A stretch of 64,000 nt of DNA from Sporosarcina sp. P2 (GCF_002743255.1 NZ_PDYY01000011.1:62001-126000); one strand, 5' to 3'. Positions 1 through 9,655 are shown, counted from the stretch's first letter. Translations and numbers: made by a program. Notes: generated by a model not told the origin, from the letters alone.

Positions 1-1419
1 AACTTAATTACTGATTTTACTGGATTGCAATCACTTGCTTATTTACCTAATGTAAAACCGTTACCTCATCAAATAAAAGCGGCTGAACGAGTGATTGAAC
101 AGATGAACGGTAAAGCGATTTTGGCGGACGAAGTCGGGCTTGGTAAAACCATTGAAGCAGGTCTGATTATCAAGGAATATTTGCTGCGAGGTCTCGTGAA
201 AAAAGTGCTGATACTAGTACCAGCTTCTCTAGTTAATCAATGGGTGGAAGAGCTATATACGAAATTCCACATCCCTGCGCTGTTGTACAAAAAGAATTAT
301 GAGCTCGATTATGTAGATGTAGTCGTCATGAGTATGGACACAGCCAAACGCAGTCCGCATAAGGAGAAAATTTTTGCGCAAGATTATGATTTGATTATTG
401 TAGATGAAGCGCATAAATTAAAAAATCATCAGACGATCAGTTATGAATTTGTACAAAGTTTGAAGAAGAAATTTTGTTTATTGCTTACAGCAACACCGAT
501 CCAAAATGATACGTTTGAATTGTTTTATCTAGTGACGTTACTTAAACAAGGCCATTTAGGAAACTATGAGGAGTTTTCCTCAGTATTTTCTGCTAAAAAC
601 CGTGATGAAGAGCGAGATAGTTATTTAAAAGAGCTAGTCAGCCAAGTCATGGTACGTAATAGGCGGCAGGACACGGGTGTGGAATGGTCCACACGAAAGA
701 TTCATACAGTTCCTATTACATTCACGGACAATGAAAGACAGGCCTATATCGCTATATCCAATCTGAAACAAATATCTCCGCTGTTTTCCGATGCATTTTC
801 CACGATGACTTTACAAAGGGAAATGTGTAGTAGCCCCGACGCCACAATGGTTACATTGAAGAAGAAACTCCAGGAATGTAAGCAGGTGGAAGAAATCTCC
901 TATGTGGAAGACGTCATCAATCAATTGGAAAAATTGCCGATTCATTCTAAAGCTAAAAAGGCGGCCGAATTGATTGCACAAGCGAACGAAAAAGTGATTA
1001 TTTTCACTGAATATCGTATGACGCAATTATATTTGAGTGACTATCTGTATGCGAATGGGATTTCGAATGTTATTTTCAACGGTAAGTTAAGCAAAAGCAG
1101 CCGGGAGTGGATTAAGCATTTATTTAAGCAGCAAGCGCAAGTATTAATCGCGACAGAGTCTGGAGCAGAGGGGATTAACCTGCAATTTTGCCATCACGTC
1201 ATCAATTATGATCTTCCTTGGAATCCAATGAAATTGGAACAGCGGATTGGTCGGGTACATCGACTAGGACAAGAACACGATGTACAGATTTATAATTTGG
1301 CTGTAAAAGAAACGATTGATGACCATGTGGTGAAAGTGCTACAAGGAAAAATTGAGACGTTCGAACAAGTTGTAGGCGAACTAGATGATATTTTGGAAAT
1401 GAAAGAACAGTCTGTGTGA
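1..1419 (+). CDS. yqhH: SNF2-family DEAD/DEAH helicase, 5' end outside window
   Basis: The frame is already open at base 1, so the gene starts upstream and only its C-terminal ~470 codons are here. A TTG at 25 is not a convincing start. Visible SF2/SNF2 motifs in order: motif I DEVGLGKT with its GKT loop, motif II DEAH, motif III LTATP, and motifs V/VI ending in RIGRVHRLGQ. This is the Snf2/RapA-like ATPase core of a DNA-stimulated translocase. Immediate linkage to a YqhG homologue 14 bp downstream matches the yqhH-yqhG pair known from Bacillus subtilis, which supports the name. In B. subtilis that pair lies beside gcvT, whereas here the downstream neighbour is a cytochrome oxidase operon. 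The substrate is unknown in the family. Confidence 0.9.
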   Translation, partial: NLITDFTGLQSLAYLPNVKPLPHQIKAAERVIEQMNGKAILADEVGLGKTIEAGLIIKEYLLRGLVKKVLILVPASLVNQWVEELYTKFHIPALLYKKNYELDYVDVVVMSMDTAKRSPHKEKIFAQDYDLIIVDEAHKLKNHQTISYEFVQSLKKKFCLLLTATPIQNDTFELFYLVTLLKQGHLGNYEEFSSVFSAKNRDEERDSYLKELVSQVMVRNRRQDTGVEWSTRKIHTVPITFTDNERQAYIAISNLKQISPLFSDAFSTMTLQREMCSSPDATMVTLKKKLQECKQVEEISYVEDVINQLEKLPIHSKAKKAAELIAQANEKVIIFTEYRMTQLYLSDYLYANGISNVIFNGKLSKSSREWIKHLFKQQAQVLIATESGAEGINLQFCHHVINYDLPWNPMKLEQRIGRVHRLGQEHDVQIYNLAVKETIDDHVVKVLQGKIETFEQVVGELDDILEMKEQSV

Positions 1420-1432
1420 AGGAGGAGAATGT

Positions 1433-2212
1433 ATGCATTCGACAGAAATCCATACGTATCTTCACAGATTCTTCACGGAAAATAACTGTGAAATACTTCA
1501 TGAAAATGAACATTATCTAACTGTGCAACTAACCATCGATATGGATAAACGAATTATGAACCGCCCTTTTTATTGGAGGTATATTGAAAGCGTCAATGAA
1601 ATACCGAATCCGGCACAGCTCACGCTAATTACAAACATGCAGCAGTTGCAAAACGGGATGAAAGGAGAAGTAATTCATCTAGGATCTCCGCGGCTACATC
1701 AATTATTTCGATTGACCAAAGAGATGGGGCAGTATGTGAAAATGTACGAGCGCATAGCAGACACTAACGAACGGCGGATTTTAACTCCGTGGGTGGGTGT
1801 AAATTATAAAGTGTCATTCACCAGCCATCAAACGAAGGAAATACTGTATTCAGTAGGCATCAATTTGATGACGGGTACTGTCGTAAAAGAGTTCCAGGAG
1901 ACTATTGGTATGCGAGATTTGTCCGAGCAATCGTCTGAACAAGTATTTCACTTACCTTATATCATCACGCCTATTCGCGCACTTGATCGATTGGATACTG
2001 TGATCACTCAAGTAATTGAAGGGGAAGATCTAACGTGGGTGGAGGAAGCGGAAAAGAGATGGAGGAAAGACCAAGCAGTATTAGATTATTTCTATGAGGG
2101 GCAGGAACCGAAACCTGAGTGCTATGAGATGGAGAAGCAAGCGATGGAAGAGCGTTTTAAACCGCGCATTACGGTAGATGTGGTGAATGGTGGGATATTT
2201 TATTTGAAATAA
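1433..2212 (+). CDS. yqhG: YqhG family protein
   Basis: A 259-aa soluble protein without signal peptide or membrane segment, translated from ATG behind a strong GGAGGAG (1421-1427) and 14 bp after the helicase stop, so the two are almost certainly cotranscribed. Sequence and context match the YqhG family of Bacillales, which has no assigned biochemical function. The N-terminal half carries a helix-rich block with several aromatic residues, and the C-terminal ~60 residues are strongly charged and helical. Its fixed partnership with a SNF2 translocase suggests an accessory role to that ATPase; this is inference. Confidence 0.85.
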   Translation: MHSTEIHTYLHRFFTENNCEILHENEHYLTVQLTIDMDKRIMNRPFYWRYIESVNEIPNPAQLTLITNMQQLQNGMKGEVIHLGSPRLHQLFRLTKEMGQYVKMYERIADTNERRILTPWVGVNYKVSFTSHQTKEILYSVGINLMTGTVVKEFQETIGMRDLSEQSSEQVFHLPYIITPIRALDRLDTVITQVIEGEDLTWVEEAEKRWRKDQAVLDYFYEGQEPKPECYEMEKQAMEERFKPRITVDVVNGGIFYLK

Positions 2213-2217
2213 GAAAT

Positions 2218-2252
2218 GCGCTGTTGAAAGTGTAAATAACTTTCAACAGCGC
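2218..2252. terminator. Bidirectional terminator between yqhG and the oxidase operon
   Basis: Perfect 14-bp inverted repeat (2218-2231 and 2239-2252, arms GCGCTGTTGAAAGT) with a 7-nt loop between two convergent genes. The T-tract is weak on both sides, but the position and stem strength fit a shared terminator. Confidence 0.8.
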
Positions 2253-2266
2253 GTTATTCTGTTTAT

Positions 2267-2836
2267 TCATAAATAAGGGATGTAAACAATCACCAAAATC
2301 ACGATCCAAACAAGATCCACAAAGTGCCAGTAGTAAGAGAAAATCTTTTGCTTCTCTAAAAACAAGGTATATGGAATCTTTCTTTTGAAATGAATAAGTA
2401 TGATCGTGAGCCAACCGCAACCGAATGCCACATGGGCTGCGTGGAGACCAACTAATACATAAAAAGCACCCATAAAAACGTTAGTTCTTGTGGTATAGCC
2501 TGCCTGAATATAAGACGCAAACTCATTGATTTCAACCCCAAGGAAAGCGAGGCCTAACAAAAGTGTGATGAGCAACCAAATGATTGTAGCTTTCCCATTG
2601 TCCTTCTTTAAATAACGATCCGCCATGAAAATCGTTCCACTACTCGAAAGTAAGAAGACTGAAGCCAATACAACAGTTTTCCAATTGAAAATATCGGAAG
2701 GTTGTGGGCCACTTGAAGCAGGGGTATAAATGAAATAGGTGATAAACAATACCATGAACATGATTGCTTCCACTCCTAGATAGATAAGGAAGCCTAACTG
2801 TTTATCTTTAAATAAAGCTGTCTCTGCATTATTCAT
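2267..2836 (-). CDS. ctaE: Cytochrome c oxidase subunit III
   Basis: 189-aa integral membrane protein with about five hydrophobic segments, including the family-typical stretch VLVGLHAAHVAFG near residues 127-139 and the C-terminal YYWHFVDLVWIVI. This is the short, five-helix form of haem-copper oxidase subunit III that stabilises the catalytic core. The ATG overlaps the stop of subunit I by 4 nt (ATGA), so the two are translationally coupled, and GGGGGG precedes the start. It is the last gene of the minus-strand II-I-III operon. No subunit IV or haem-A/Sco assembly gene follows, unlike the larger cta cluster of Bacillus. Confidence 0.9.
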   Translation of the reverse strand: MNNAETALFKDKQLGFLIYLGVEAIMFMVLFITYFIYTPASSGPQPSDIFNWKTVVLASVFLLSSSGTIFMADRYLKKDNGKATIIWLLITLLLGLAFLGVEINEFASYIQAGYTTRTNVFMGAFYVLVGLHAAHVAFGCGWLTIILIHFKRKIPYTLFLEKQKIFSYYWHFVDLVWIVILVIVYIPYL

Positions 2837-4749
2837 TTTACATCCCCCCTTCCGTAAACCGATTCCCGTTCATCATTGAATGAGCGGACGATGAATAGAA
2901 CGAATATGGTAGCGCCACTAATGGCGGCAATCCAATAAGATTGATAGATCAAACCGAATCCTGTTACGAATATCGCCAAAGCCATTAGGAATGGTAATAA
3001 CGTATCTTTCGCAATCGGAGCGTGACGAGGATTTTCTGCTACTTTCATGTTTTCGTTATGTTTCTTTGCATACCAATAAGCATCTGTTCTTTCAACCAAC
3101 GGCATAGGTGTGAAGGAGTCTTCAGGCGATGGAGAGGCGACACTCCACTCTAGGGTCCTACCATTCCATGGATCGTTTCCTGCCGGCTGGGCGTGGCGAG
3201 TGGTTCTTACGATATTGATTATGAAAACGATGATGCTGATCCCCATCAGGAATGCACCAACCGTACTTGTAAAGTTTAAAGCGGTGATACCTTCATCTGA
3301 ACCATATGTGTAGACCCGACGAGGCATTCCTTGTAAACCCGTGATGTGCATTGGCAAGAATGTCATGTGATAACCTGCGAGGAATAACCAAAAATGCCAT
3401 TTCCCTAATGTTTCGTTCAGCTTGAAGCCGGTGATTTTGGGATACCAATAATATAGCCCTGCAAAAATCCCTAAGATTGTAGAAGCCAAAATGACGTAAT
3501 GAAAATGTGCTACAACGAAATGCGTGTCATGGAATTGAAAATCCGCTGCGGTCAGTGAGAGCATTACGCCTGTCACTCCACCCATAACGAACGATGGAAT
3601 AAAACCAATGGCAAATAGCATGGGAACAGTAAACACAATTTTTCCACCACGCATAGTAAATAGCCAGTTGAATACTTTCAGACCTGTAGGAATCGCAATG
3701 ACCATTGTAGTCACAGCGAAAAACGTATTGATGATTGGCCCGAGACCGACAGTAAACATATGGTGTACCCAGACCATGAATCCTAACACACCAATCATCA
3801 GTAAAGAGACAACCATTGCTGGATAACCAAATACTTTCTTTCTTGAGAAGGTCGAGATAATATCCGAGAACAGTCCGAATGCCGGCAATGCCAGAATATA
3901 AACTTCGGGGTGTCCGAAGAACCAAAATAAATGTTGCCAGTAGACAGGATCACCATCTTCGCCTGAGAAGAATGTCGTCCCGAAAAGTCGGTCGAACATT
4001 AGTAAATACAGTGCAATTGCAAGTACTGTAAATGCGATCAAGATCAAGAAAGAAGTGATTAAAGCAGCCCAAGGAAATAAAGGCATGCGCATTAATTTCA
4101 TGCCGGGCGCACGGTTCCTAATGATAGTGACAATCATATTCAGCGCGGTTAATAAAGTACCGAAGCCTGCAATCTGGATACCAAAAACATAGAAGTTGGT
4201 GGCGGCTCCTGGTGTATACTGAACTGTTGAATAAGGTGCATAGCCTGTCCAGCCAACAGCAGGTGAGCTGTCGAGGAAAAAGGCTGAACCGAACATAACG
4301 CCACCTGCGACAAACAGCCATAGGGACAATGCATTCAAGAATGGAAATGCTAGATCACGTGCCCCGATTTGTAATGGTACGGCTATGTTCATTAATCCGA
4401 GCAATAAAGGCATTGCTGCGAAAAAGATCATCATAGTACCGTGTGACGTGAAGGTTTCATTATATTTCTCTAACTGATAGACCATAAAGTTATTATTCGG
4501 TAAGGCTAGTTGCATTCTGATGAGTAAGGCGTCAAGACCTGCCCTCAGGAAAAATAGAAAACCGAATATCATATACAATGTACCGATTTTCCGATGATTG
4601 GTTGTTCGTATGTACTCCCAAATGACGGGATACTTATGTTTTCTGACTACATAAATGATAGCAGTAGAAAGCAAGATAATGAGCAGGCTCCAAGCGATGA
4701 CCAGATCGATCGTCAGAAAGATCGTTTTTCCGAAAAGTGGGATGTGCAT
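2833..4749 (-). CDS. ctaD: Cytochrome c oxidase subunit I, aa3 type (A-family)
   Basis: 638-aa catalytic subunit reducing O2 at a haem a3-CuB centre and pumping protons. Numbering from ATG 4749: low-spin haem ligand H103, the HPEVY motif with CuB ligand H280, proton-gate E282 and cross-linked Y284, CuB ligands H329/H330, haem a3 ligand H415 and low-spin ligand H417. The set is complete and marks an A1-type enzyme. The frame is open 18 codons further upstream, but ATG 4749 has AGGAGTG at the right distance, so I use it. A C-terminal extension of about 90 residues with two extra hydrophobic segments is present. It lies between subunits II and III in one operon. Confidence 0.95.
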   Translation of the reverse strand: MHIPLFGKTIFLTIDLVIAWSLLIILLSTAIIYVVRKHKYPVIWEYIRTTNHRKIGTLYMIFGFLFFLRAGLDALLIRMQLALPNNNFMVYQLEKYNETFTSHGTMMIFFAAMPLLLGLMNIAVPLQIGARDLAFPFLNALSLWLFVAGGVMFGSAFFLDSSPAVGWTGYAPYSTVQYTPGAATNFYVFGIQIAGFGTLLTALNMIVTIIRNRAPGMKLMRMPLFPWAALITSFLILIAFTVLAIALYLLMFDRLFGTTFFSGEDGDPVYWQHLFWFFGHPEVYILALPAFGLFSDIISTFSRKKVFGYPAMVVSLLMIGVLGFMVWVHHMFTVGLGPIINTFFAVTTMVIAIPTGLKVFNWLFTMRGGKIVFTVPMLFAIGFIPSFVMGGVTGVMLSLTAADFQFHDTHFVVAHFHYVILASTILGIFAGLYYWYPKITGFKLNETLGKWHFWLFLAGYHMTFLPMHITGLQGMPRRVYTYGSDEGITALNFTSTVGAFLMGISIIVFIINIVRTTRHAQPAGNDPWNGRTLEWSVASPSPEDSFTPMPLVERTDAYWYAKKHNENMKVAENPRHAPIAKDTLLPFLMALAIFVTGFGLIYQSYWIAAISGATIFVLFIVRSFNDERESVYGRGDVK

Positions 4750-4807
4750 AATAGTTTTCACTCCTAACAGTATGCGTAAATGGCAACATCGGGATGCTAC
4801 CATTTAC

Positions 4808-5500
4808 TTAATTATTAATATAGTTTTCATATTCTTCTTTGGAAACAACCTTAACAGTAAATGTCATATTTGCGTGCTGAATACCACAATACTCGGCGCA
4901 TTTACCTTTGTAGACACCTTTTTCAGGCTCTTTAATCTCATAGACAATAGGCTTGTTAGGGATTAAATCAACTTTTCCTGCAAGTTCCGGTACCCAGAAT
5001 GAGTGAATCACATCTTCTGTGGACAGATGGAGAATGATTGATTCACCTTCAGGTAATATGAGTAAGTTTTCTTCTGTTTTATCCGTATCATAAGTGAATG
5101 TCCATTGAAATTGTTTGGCGGAAACATGAATATGTACACCTTCATGGCGGGATTCAGCTTCAGCCACTGGGGATTGATGATATGAAATCCAGAGAGCAGG
5201 AATAGCTAATATGACGAGTAGTATAATGGGAATGATTGTCCAAGCTAGTTGAAGATGTCTTTTTTGCTTATCATTCAAATAGTGAGTGGGATCATGTTCC
5301 CGTTCTTTCTTATAACGATATGTAATGATGATCTTGACGAGTAAAAAAAATACAACTGCAAGCACTAGAAACATAATACCGAAACCGAGCCAAATTAGAA
5401 AAGCCTGATCTTTACCTGTAGTACTTTTAGGATTTAGTACAGTGATATTTGAACAGCCGGAAAGTAGTAGAAGCGGAAACAATAAACGGATTTTTTTCAC
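4808..5500 (-). CDS. ctaC: Cytochrome c oxidase subunit II with CuA site, lipoprotein
   Basis: 230 aa from GTG. A lipoprotein signal (LLLSGC, lipidated C16) is followed by two transmembrane helices (about 32-58 and 86-106) and a cupredoxin domain outside the membrane. All CuA ligands are visible: H166, C201, E203 (backbone), C205, H209 and M212, in the motif CAEYCGIQHANM. The enzyme therefore accepts electrons from cytochrome c rather than quinol. Unlike the caa3 oxidases common in Bacillus, no cytochrome c domain is fused to the C-terminus, so a separate haem protein must donate. The divergently encoded dihaem lipoprotein is the obvious candidate. Confidence 0.95.
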   Translation of the reverse strand: MKKIRLLFPLLLLSGCSNITVLNPKSTTGKDQAFLIWLGFGIMFLVLAVVFFLLVKIIITYRYKKEREHDPTHYLNDKQKRHLQLAWTIIPIILLVILAIPALWISYHQSPVAEAESRHEGVHIHVSAKQFQWTFTYDTDKTEENLLILPEGESIILHLSTEDVIHSFWVPELAGKVDLIPNKPIVYEIKEPEKGVYKGKCAEYCGIQHANMTFTVKVVSKEEYENYINN

Positions 5501-5746
5501 TCACATAACTTCCTTCCTATATGTAATACTATTTACTTAAATGCCCTTCCCTGTCTACTTGGAATAAAACATAGAATTACTAAATTTATAAAGAGAAAAG
5601 GATATTTCATGGAAAATAAGGCTTAATAGAAGGCTTGGTGATACATAACTAAAGAAAAATATTTATATTTTGAATAAAGTTGTTATATCAAATGTAGAAA
5701 CGGGTACGTGATTACTAGAGCATGTAATATAAGGGGGGATATATTG

Positions 5747-6625
5747 GTGTATATACGCAAATCAGTCGGCACAATGCTATTATTGTTACTGATAATCTTA
5801 AGTGCATGTGGCCAAGACAAAGGATATAGCGAAGCAGATATCCGCGAAAACTTACAAAACCTAGACCCTGATGATCCAAAAACTACAAAAATCGAACGAG
5901 GGAAAGAACTTTTTGATAATACGAATGCATTACTTCCTGAAAACGTGGGTAATAGTCTGTCTTGTATCAGCTGTCATGGAGATGGCGGACTGTCAGCAAA
6001 TTCACCGATGGTCGGAGTGACTTTGAAATATCCGCAAGAGCATCATGGAAAATGGACGACGATTGAAGATCGTGTCAATGGGTGTTTTATCCGCAGTATG
6101 AATGGAGCGGAACTTGAGCAAGGCAGTGAGGAAATGAAGGCGATGGTTGAATATTTGACGTTCATCTCAAAAGATGTAAAGACGGATGAGGATATTACAT
6201 GGAGAATGAATAACAATAAAGATTCAATTCCTGAACCAGATGTCGAAAACGGTCAGCAACTGTTTACAGCTAAAAACTGTATTTCTTGTCATGCAGGAGA
6301 TGGTTCAGGTACAAGTGACCATACAGGTCCGGCACTTTGGGGGGATGGTTCATTTAATGAAGCAGCAGGTATTAACCGTATCAATAAAGCAACAGGTTAC
6401 ATTCAAAACAATATGCCTAAAGGTCAGGCAGGTACGCTGACTGATCAAGAGGCTGCCGATTTAGCTGCGTTTGTGTTATCACATGATCGCCCCGAAGGTG
6501 ATCCTAAAAAGGTTGGAGATTACCATAAAGATCCCGAGCGTGATTATATTACAAAGGAACGTCGTCAAAAGATTCGAAACGGTGAATTTGATTGGACGGA
6601 ACTTGATGTCGTTGAAAAGAATTAA
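5747..6625 (+). CDS. tsdA: Dihaem c-type cytochrome lipoprotein, thiosulfate dehydrogenase (TsdA) family
   Basis: 292 aa. The start GTG 5747 is chosen because AAGGGGGG (5731-5738) lies 8 nt upstream; the frame is open back to 5708 without another site. Lipobox LSAC gives lipidated C21. Two haem attachment motifs CISCH occur at 73-77 and 178-182. The first domain carries the TsdA hallmarks NVGNSLSC and EDRVNGCFIRSMNG; C113 corresponds to the cysteine that ligates the catalytic haem in characterised TsdA enzymes. M223 in NNMPKG is a likely distal ligand of haem 2. TsdA oxidises thiosulfate to tetrathionate, or the reverse in some bacteria. Divergence from a complete oxidase operon favours thiosulfate oxidation with electrons passed to O2. 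The direction in vivo is inferred. Confidence 0.85.
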   Translation: MYIRKSVGTMLLLLLIILSACGQDKGYSEADIRENLQNLDPDDPKTTKIERGKELFDNTNALLPENVGNSLSCISCHGDGGLSANSPMVGVTLKYPQEHHGKWTTIEDRVNGCFIRSMNGAELEQGSEEMKAMVEYLTFISKDVKTDEDITWRMNNNKDSIPEPDVENGQQLFTAKNCISCHAGDGSGTSDHTGPALWGDGSFNEAAGINRINKATGYIQNNMPKGQAGTLTDQEAADLAAFVLSHDRPEGDPKKVGDYHKDPERDYITKERRQKIRNGEFDWTELDVVEKN

Positions 6626-6642
6626 TCAGAGTTTACTAGTAG

Positions 6643-6677
6643 CCCAGTTGAACAGATGTAGTATCTGTTCAACTGGG
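6643..6677 (+). terminator. Terminator of tsdA
   Basis: Perfect 15-bp stem (6643-6657 with 6663-6677, arms CCCAGTTGAACAGAT), 5-nt loop, followed by TTATTTT. Confidence 0.9.
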
Positions 6678-6872
6678 TTATTTTCATTATGTGTGAATAT
6701 AAGATAAACTAATAGCACATAAGAAACTATATGATTGCTTCACAATCTCTGCCATGACGGAAAGGTAGCACGTCCAATATAATGAAGATAGGTAATACAA
6801 ATCCGTACGTTTAATGGGTTTTGCCGAACCTGTATAAAAACTGGATGAGCTTCTTATCACGAGCGATCAGCC

Positions 6873-7778
6873 GATTATGTCTGAGAACGTGGAAATAAAA
6901 TTTCTATAGCTCCGTTTCATATTACACTTGCCAATCCTCAACATATTAAGAATGTTCCTGGACGAAAAACAGATATGAAAGACGCCGAATGGATTGCCCA
7001 GTTGGGTCGTTGTGGTCTCATTCAGGCTTCGTATATTCCCGACTTCAAAGTGATGGAATTGCGATTACTGACGAGGCGCAGACAGTCCTACATGCAAAAA
7101 CGAACGCAGGCCAAAAACGAACTACACAATGTGCTTCAACGATCCAATATTAAACTCACTGGCTACTTGTCGAATATTTTTTCAAAGACAGGACAAGCCT
7201 TACTCCGACTATTTATTGACCGCGATGGATGGGAAACTAAGTAGGATCAATCGTCGATTATTGGAAGATTCTTTCGAGGAATATCATTTTTATTCACGAA
7301 AGATCAAGCAGATAGAGGAAGACATTGAACGCTTTATTTTGGAGTACTTTCCGGAAGAGTACGCGCTGCTGATGGAAATCCCTGGTGTGAAACTACAGAG
7401 TGCCGCTGTTATTTTAGGAGAAATTGACCCAAATATAGAGGCCTTTCTAACAGTTGGACATTTAGCTCCTTGGGCAGGGGTTTCTCCAGGGTCTAATGAA
7501 AGCGCAGGGAAGAAAAAAGTTTACGCACCATCCAAGGGAATAAATATTTAAAAACAGCACTGTATGCAAGTGGTGGGATGGCCGGTCGATCGAAGGATCC
7601 AGCCTTTAGTTCACTCTATTATCGTATTTCCGCTCGGGGATCGAAGATGAAAGCCGTGGTCGCCTGCGGTCATAAATTATTGAGGGTTATTTATAAAGTA
7701 TTATCGGAACGAATGCATTACAACAAAGAAAAAGCCCTAGGATTGCGGCAACAATCAAAGGACTTTCTCCCAAATTAA
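6873..7778 (+). pseudogene. Decayed IS110-family (IS116/IS902-type) transposase
   Basis: Three reading-frame pieces join into one DEDD-type transposase. From about 6873 a relic of the family segment around xxESTGKY is recognisable but contains a TGA at 6882. The frame then reads LANPQHIKNVPGRKTDMKDA and on to about 7230, shifts to the frame read from 7129 to 7551 (EIPGVKLQSAAVILGEIDP, the C-terminal IS110 domain), and shifts again near 7545 into LKTALYASGGMAGRSKDP up to the stop at 7778. At least two frameshifts plus a missing N-terminal ~60 residues make it inactive. IS110 elements lack clear terminal repeats and I see none, so the outer ends cannot be fixed. Confidence 0.88.
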
Positions 7779-7864
7779 AAAATTTTCGCATGTCTATTAT
7801 AACACAGATAGTGCTTTTTTGCTTTTTTCAACTTATTCTTTCAAATAAAAGTGTGGTGAGTTCA

Positions 7865-8554
7865 TTGTTTACAATTATGCTAATAGAAGATGATCAGACA
7901 TTATTCGAGGAAATAAAAGAACGTTTAACGCAGTGGTCTTACTCTGTGGCGGGAATCGAGGATTTTGGAAATGTACTGCAAGAATTCACAGAAATCAAAC
8001 CGGACCTTGTCATCATCGATATCCAATTACCAAAGTTCGATGGATTTCATTGGTGTAGGATGATCCGAACGCATTCGAATGTCCCAATTATTTTCTTGTC
8101 TTCACGGGATCATCCAACTGATATGGTGATGTCGATGCAACTCGGGGCCGACGATTTCGTTCAAAAACCATTTCATTTTGATGTATTGATTGCAAAAATA
8201 CAAGCAATCCTACGCCGTGTGTATAGCTATAGTGCCGATCAGACATTGGAAGTGAAAACGTGGTGTGATGCCGCTGTGGATTTTGTGAAAGGTACGCTCA
8301 CCAATGAAAAAGGAACTATTGAGTTGACGAAAAATGAAATATACATCTTGAAAATATTAATAGAAAGAAAGAATGAAATTGTATCAAGGGAGGAAATCAT
8401 TACGAGCCTTTGGGATGATGAACGATTTGTTAGCGATAATACGCTGACAGTCAACGTTAACCGTTTGCGTAAACGGATCGCGGAAATCGGCTTAGTAGAT
8501 ATGATAGAAACAAAAGTGGGGCAAGGGTATATGGCGAAGGAAGAACAATTATGA
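7865..8554 (+). CDS. bceR: Response regulator, OmpR family, BceR-like
   Basis: 229 aa. The start is taken as TTG 7865 with GGTGAG just upstream, giving a protein that begins MFTIMLIEDD; an upstream ATG at 7790 would add an unlikely hydrophobic leader. The receiver domain has acidic pocket E8/D9/D10, phosphoacceptor D52 and K101, and it ends in a winged-helix DNA-binding domain. It overlaps the kinase gene by 4 nt. Order and lengths match the BceRS-BceAB type module, in which the regulator activates the adjacent ABC transporter operon in response to bacitracin-like peptides. Confidence 0.9.
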   Translation: MFTIMLIEDDQTLFEEIKERLTQWSYSVAGIEDFGNVLQEFTEIKPDLVIIDIQLPKFDGFHWCRMIRTHSNVPIIFLSSRDHPTDMVMSMQLGADDFVQKPFHFDVLIAKIQAILRRVYSYSADQTLEVKTWCDAAVDFVKGTLTNEKGTIELTKNEIYILKILIERKNEIVSREEIITSLWDDERFVSDNTLTVNVNRLRKRIAEIGLVDMIETKVGQGYMAKEEQL

Positions 8555-9552
8555 TCCAAATATTTCTTAAAGAACGTGCTAGTTGGATACTGTTCTTCAT
8601 CTTCTCTCAACTGCTCGTTATGGCAATGGGCTATTTGGACACGAGCATTCCATTTTTGTCTACTGTCTATATAACATTCATTTCCTGTTTATCTTTCGTT
8701 ATATTTATGACCATACGTTATGAAAGAGAAACAAGGTTCTTTAAACACTTACATGCGTTAGAATCGTCTTTCGATCTAACTGCAATACCTGAAGCTAACA
8801 GTCCTTTCGAAGCCATTACTTCTGAAAGGATGTCCGAACAAATTCAAGTGTTTAAACACCAGTTGAATGGATTGCAAATTAGTTTGGAACAAGAGAAAGA
8901 TGACATGTTGAATTGGATACATGAAGTAAAAACACCGCTGACCACGTTACAATTAATGATCGAACGTACGGATCCTACGCACCGATCACAGTTGATGTAC
9001 GAGTGGCTTCGGATCCATCTACTACTTGACCAGCAACTACATCTAAAGCGCATCCCCTTCATCCAGAATGATTTATATATCGAAAAGACAGATCTGCAGA
9101 AGTTGCTATTTCAGGAGATAAAATCTTTAAGACAATGGTGTATGCAAAAGCGCATTGGTTTTGATATATCATTGGAAACTGAAGAAGTATTGACTGATGC
9201 TAAATGGCTTGGCTTCATGATCAGGCAATTGCTGACGAATGCGGTGAAATACAGTGAGGATTCGGACATCAGTATCCGAAGCACTAGTAAGGATGGAGTC
9301 ACCACGCTATCGATCGAAGATGTTGGGCAGGGGATTGCATCAAAGGACTTGCCTCGCATATTCGATAAAGGCTTTACTGGAACAGCAAACCATCAACATC
9401 ATGCTGCCACAGGAATGGGGCTGTACTTAGCAAAACAAGTAGCAGAATCCCTCCTTATTACGACTGAAGTAGAGTCAACAGTAGGGGAAGGTACGCGGTT
9501 CTCTTTGATCTTTGCGAAAGAAAATGAATTGATCCGTATAGCGCGTATGTAG
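8551..9552 (+). CDS. bceS: Intramembrane-sensing histidine kinase, BceS-like
   Basis: 333 aa with two N-terminal membrane helices (about 11-28 and 34-53) joined by a loop of only a few residues, so there is no extracellular sensor. This is the intramembrane-sensing architecture in which the kinase reads the transporter's activity. H124 in WIHEVKTPL is the phosphorylated histidine. The ATPase part shows the N-box LLTNAVKYS and the G-boxes DVGQGI and GMGLYLAK. Its ATG overlaps the regulator stop. The family partner is the BceAB-like transporter encoded directly downstream. Confidence 0.92.
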   Translation: MIQIFLKERASWILFFIFSQLLVMAMGYLDTSIPFLSTVYITFISCLSFVIFMTIRYERETRFFKHLHALESSFDLTAIPEANSPFEAITSERMSEQIQVFKHQLNGLQISLEQEKDDMLNWIHEVKTPLTTLQLMIERTDPTHRSQLMYEWLRIHLLLDQQLHLKRIPFIQNDLYIEKTDLQKLLFQEIKSLRQWCMQKRIGFDISLETEEVLTDAKWLGFMIRQLLTNAVKYSEDSDISIRSTSKDGVTTLSIEDVGQGIASKDLPRIFDKGFTGTANHQHHAATGMGLYLAKQVAESLLITTEVESTVGEGTRFSLIFAKENELIRIARM

Positions 9553-9554
9553 GG

Positions 9555-9583
9555 GCATGTGACATAATCGTCACATGCTTTTT
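9555..9583 (+). terminator. Terminator after the bceRS-like pair
   Basis: Stem GCATGTGAC / GTCACATGC (9555-9563, 9570-9578) with a 6-nt loop followed by TTTTT. It separates the regulatory genes from the transporter genes. The arms contain TGTGAC-N6-GTCACA, so the same repeat could also act as a regulator site upstream of bceA; that part is speculative. Confidence 0.8.
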
Positions 9584-9655
9584 CTAATTGTCATATTAAA
9601 GGCAGGAGAAAAATCTATACATTGATTAAGATAGAATGAACAAGGAGTGATAGAC

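Noticed and set aside
1202..1513. 103-codon minus-strand frame over the helicase end
   Set aside because: Antisense to conserved helicase motifs; no start signal.
3527..3925. 132-codon minus-strand frame inside ctaD
   Set aside because: Shadow frame of the oxidase gene, whose motifs are complete in the other frame.
6600..7800. Intact insertion sequence
   Set aside because: The transposase has at least two frameshifts, an in-frame stop and no N-terminus, and no ends are definable.
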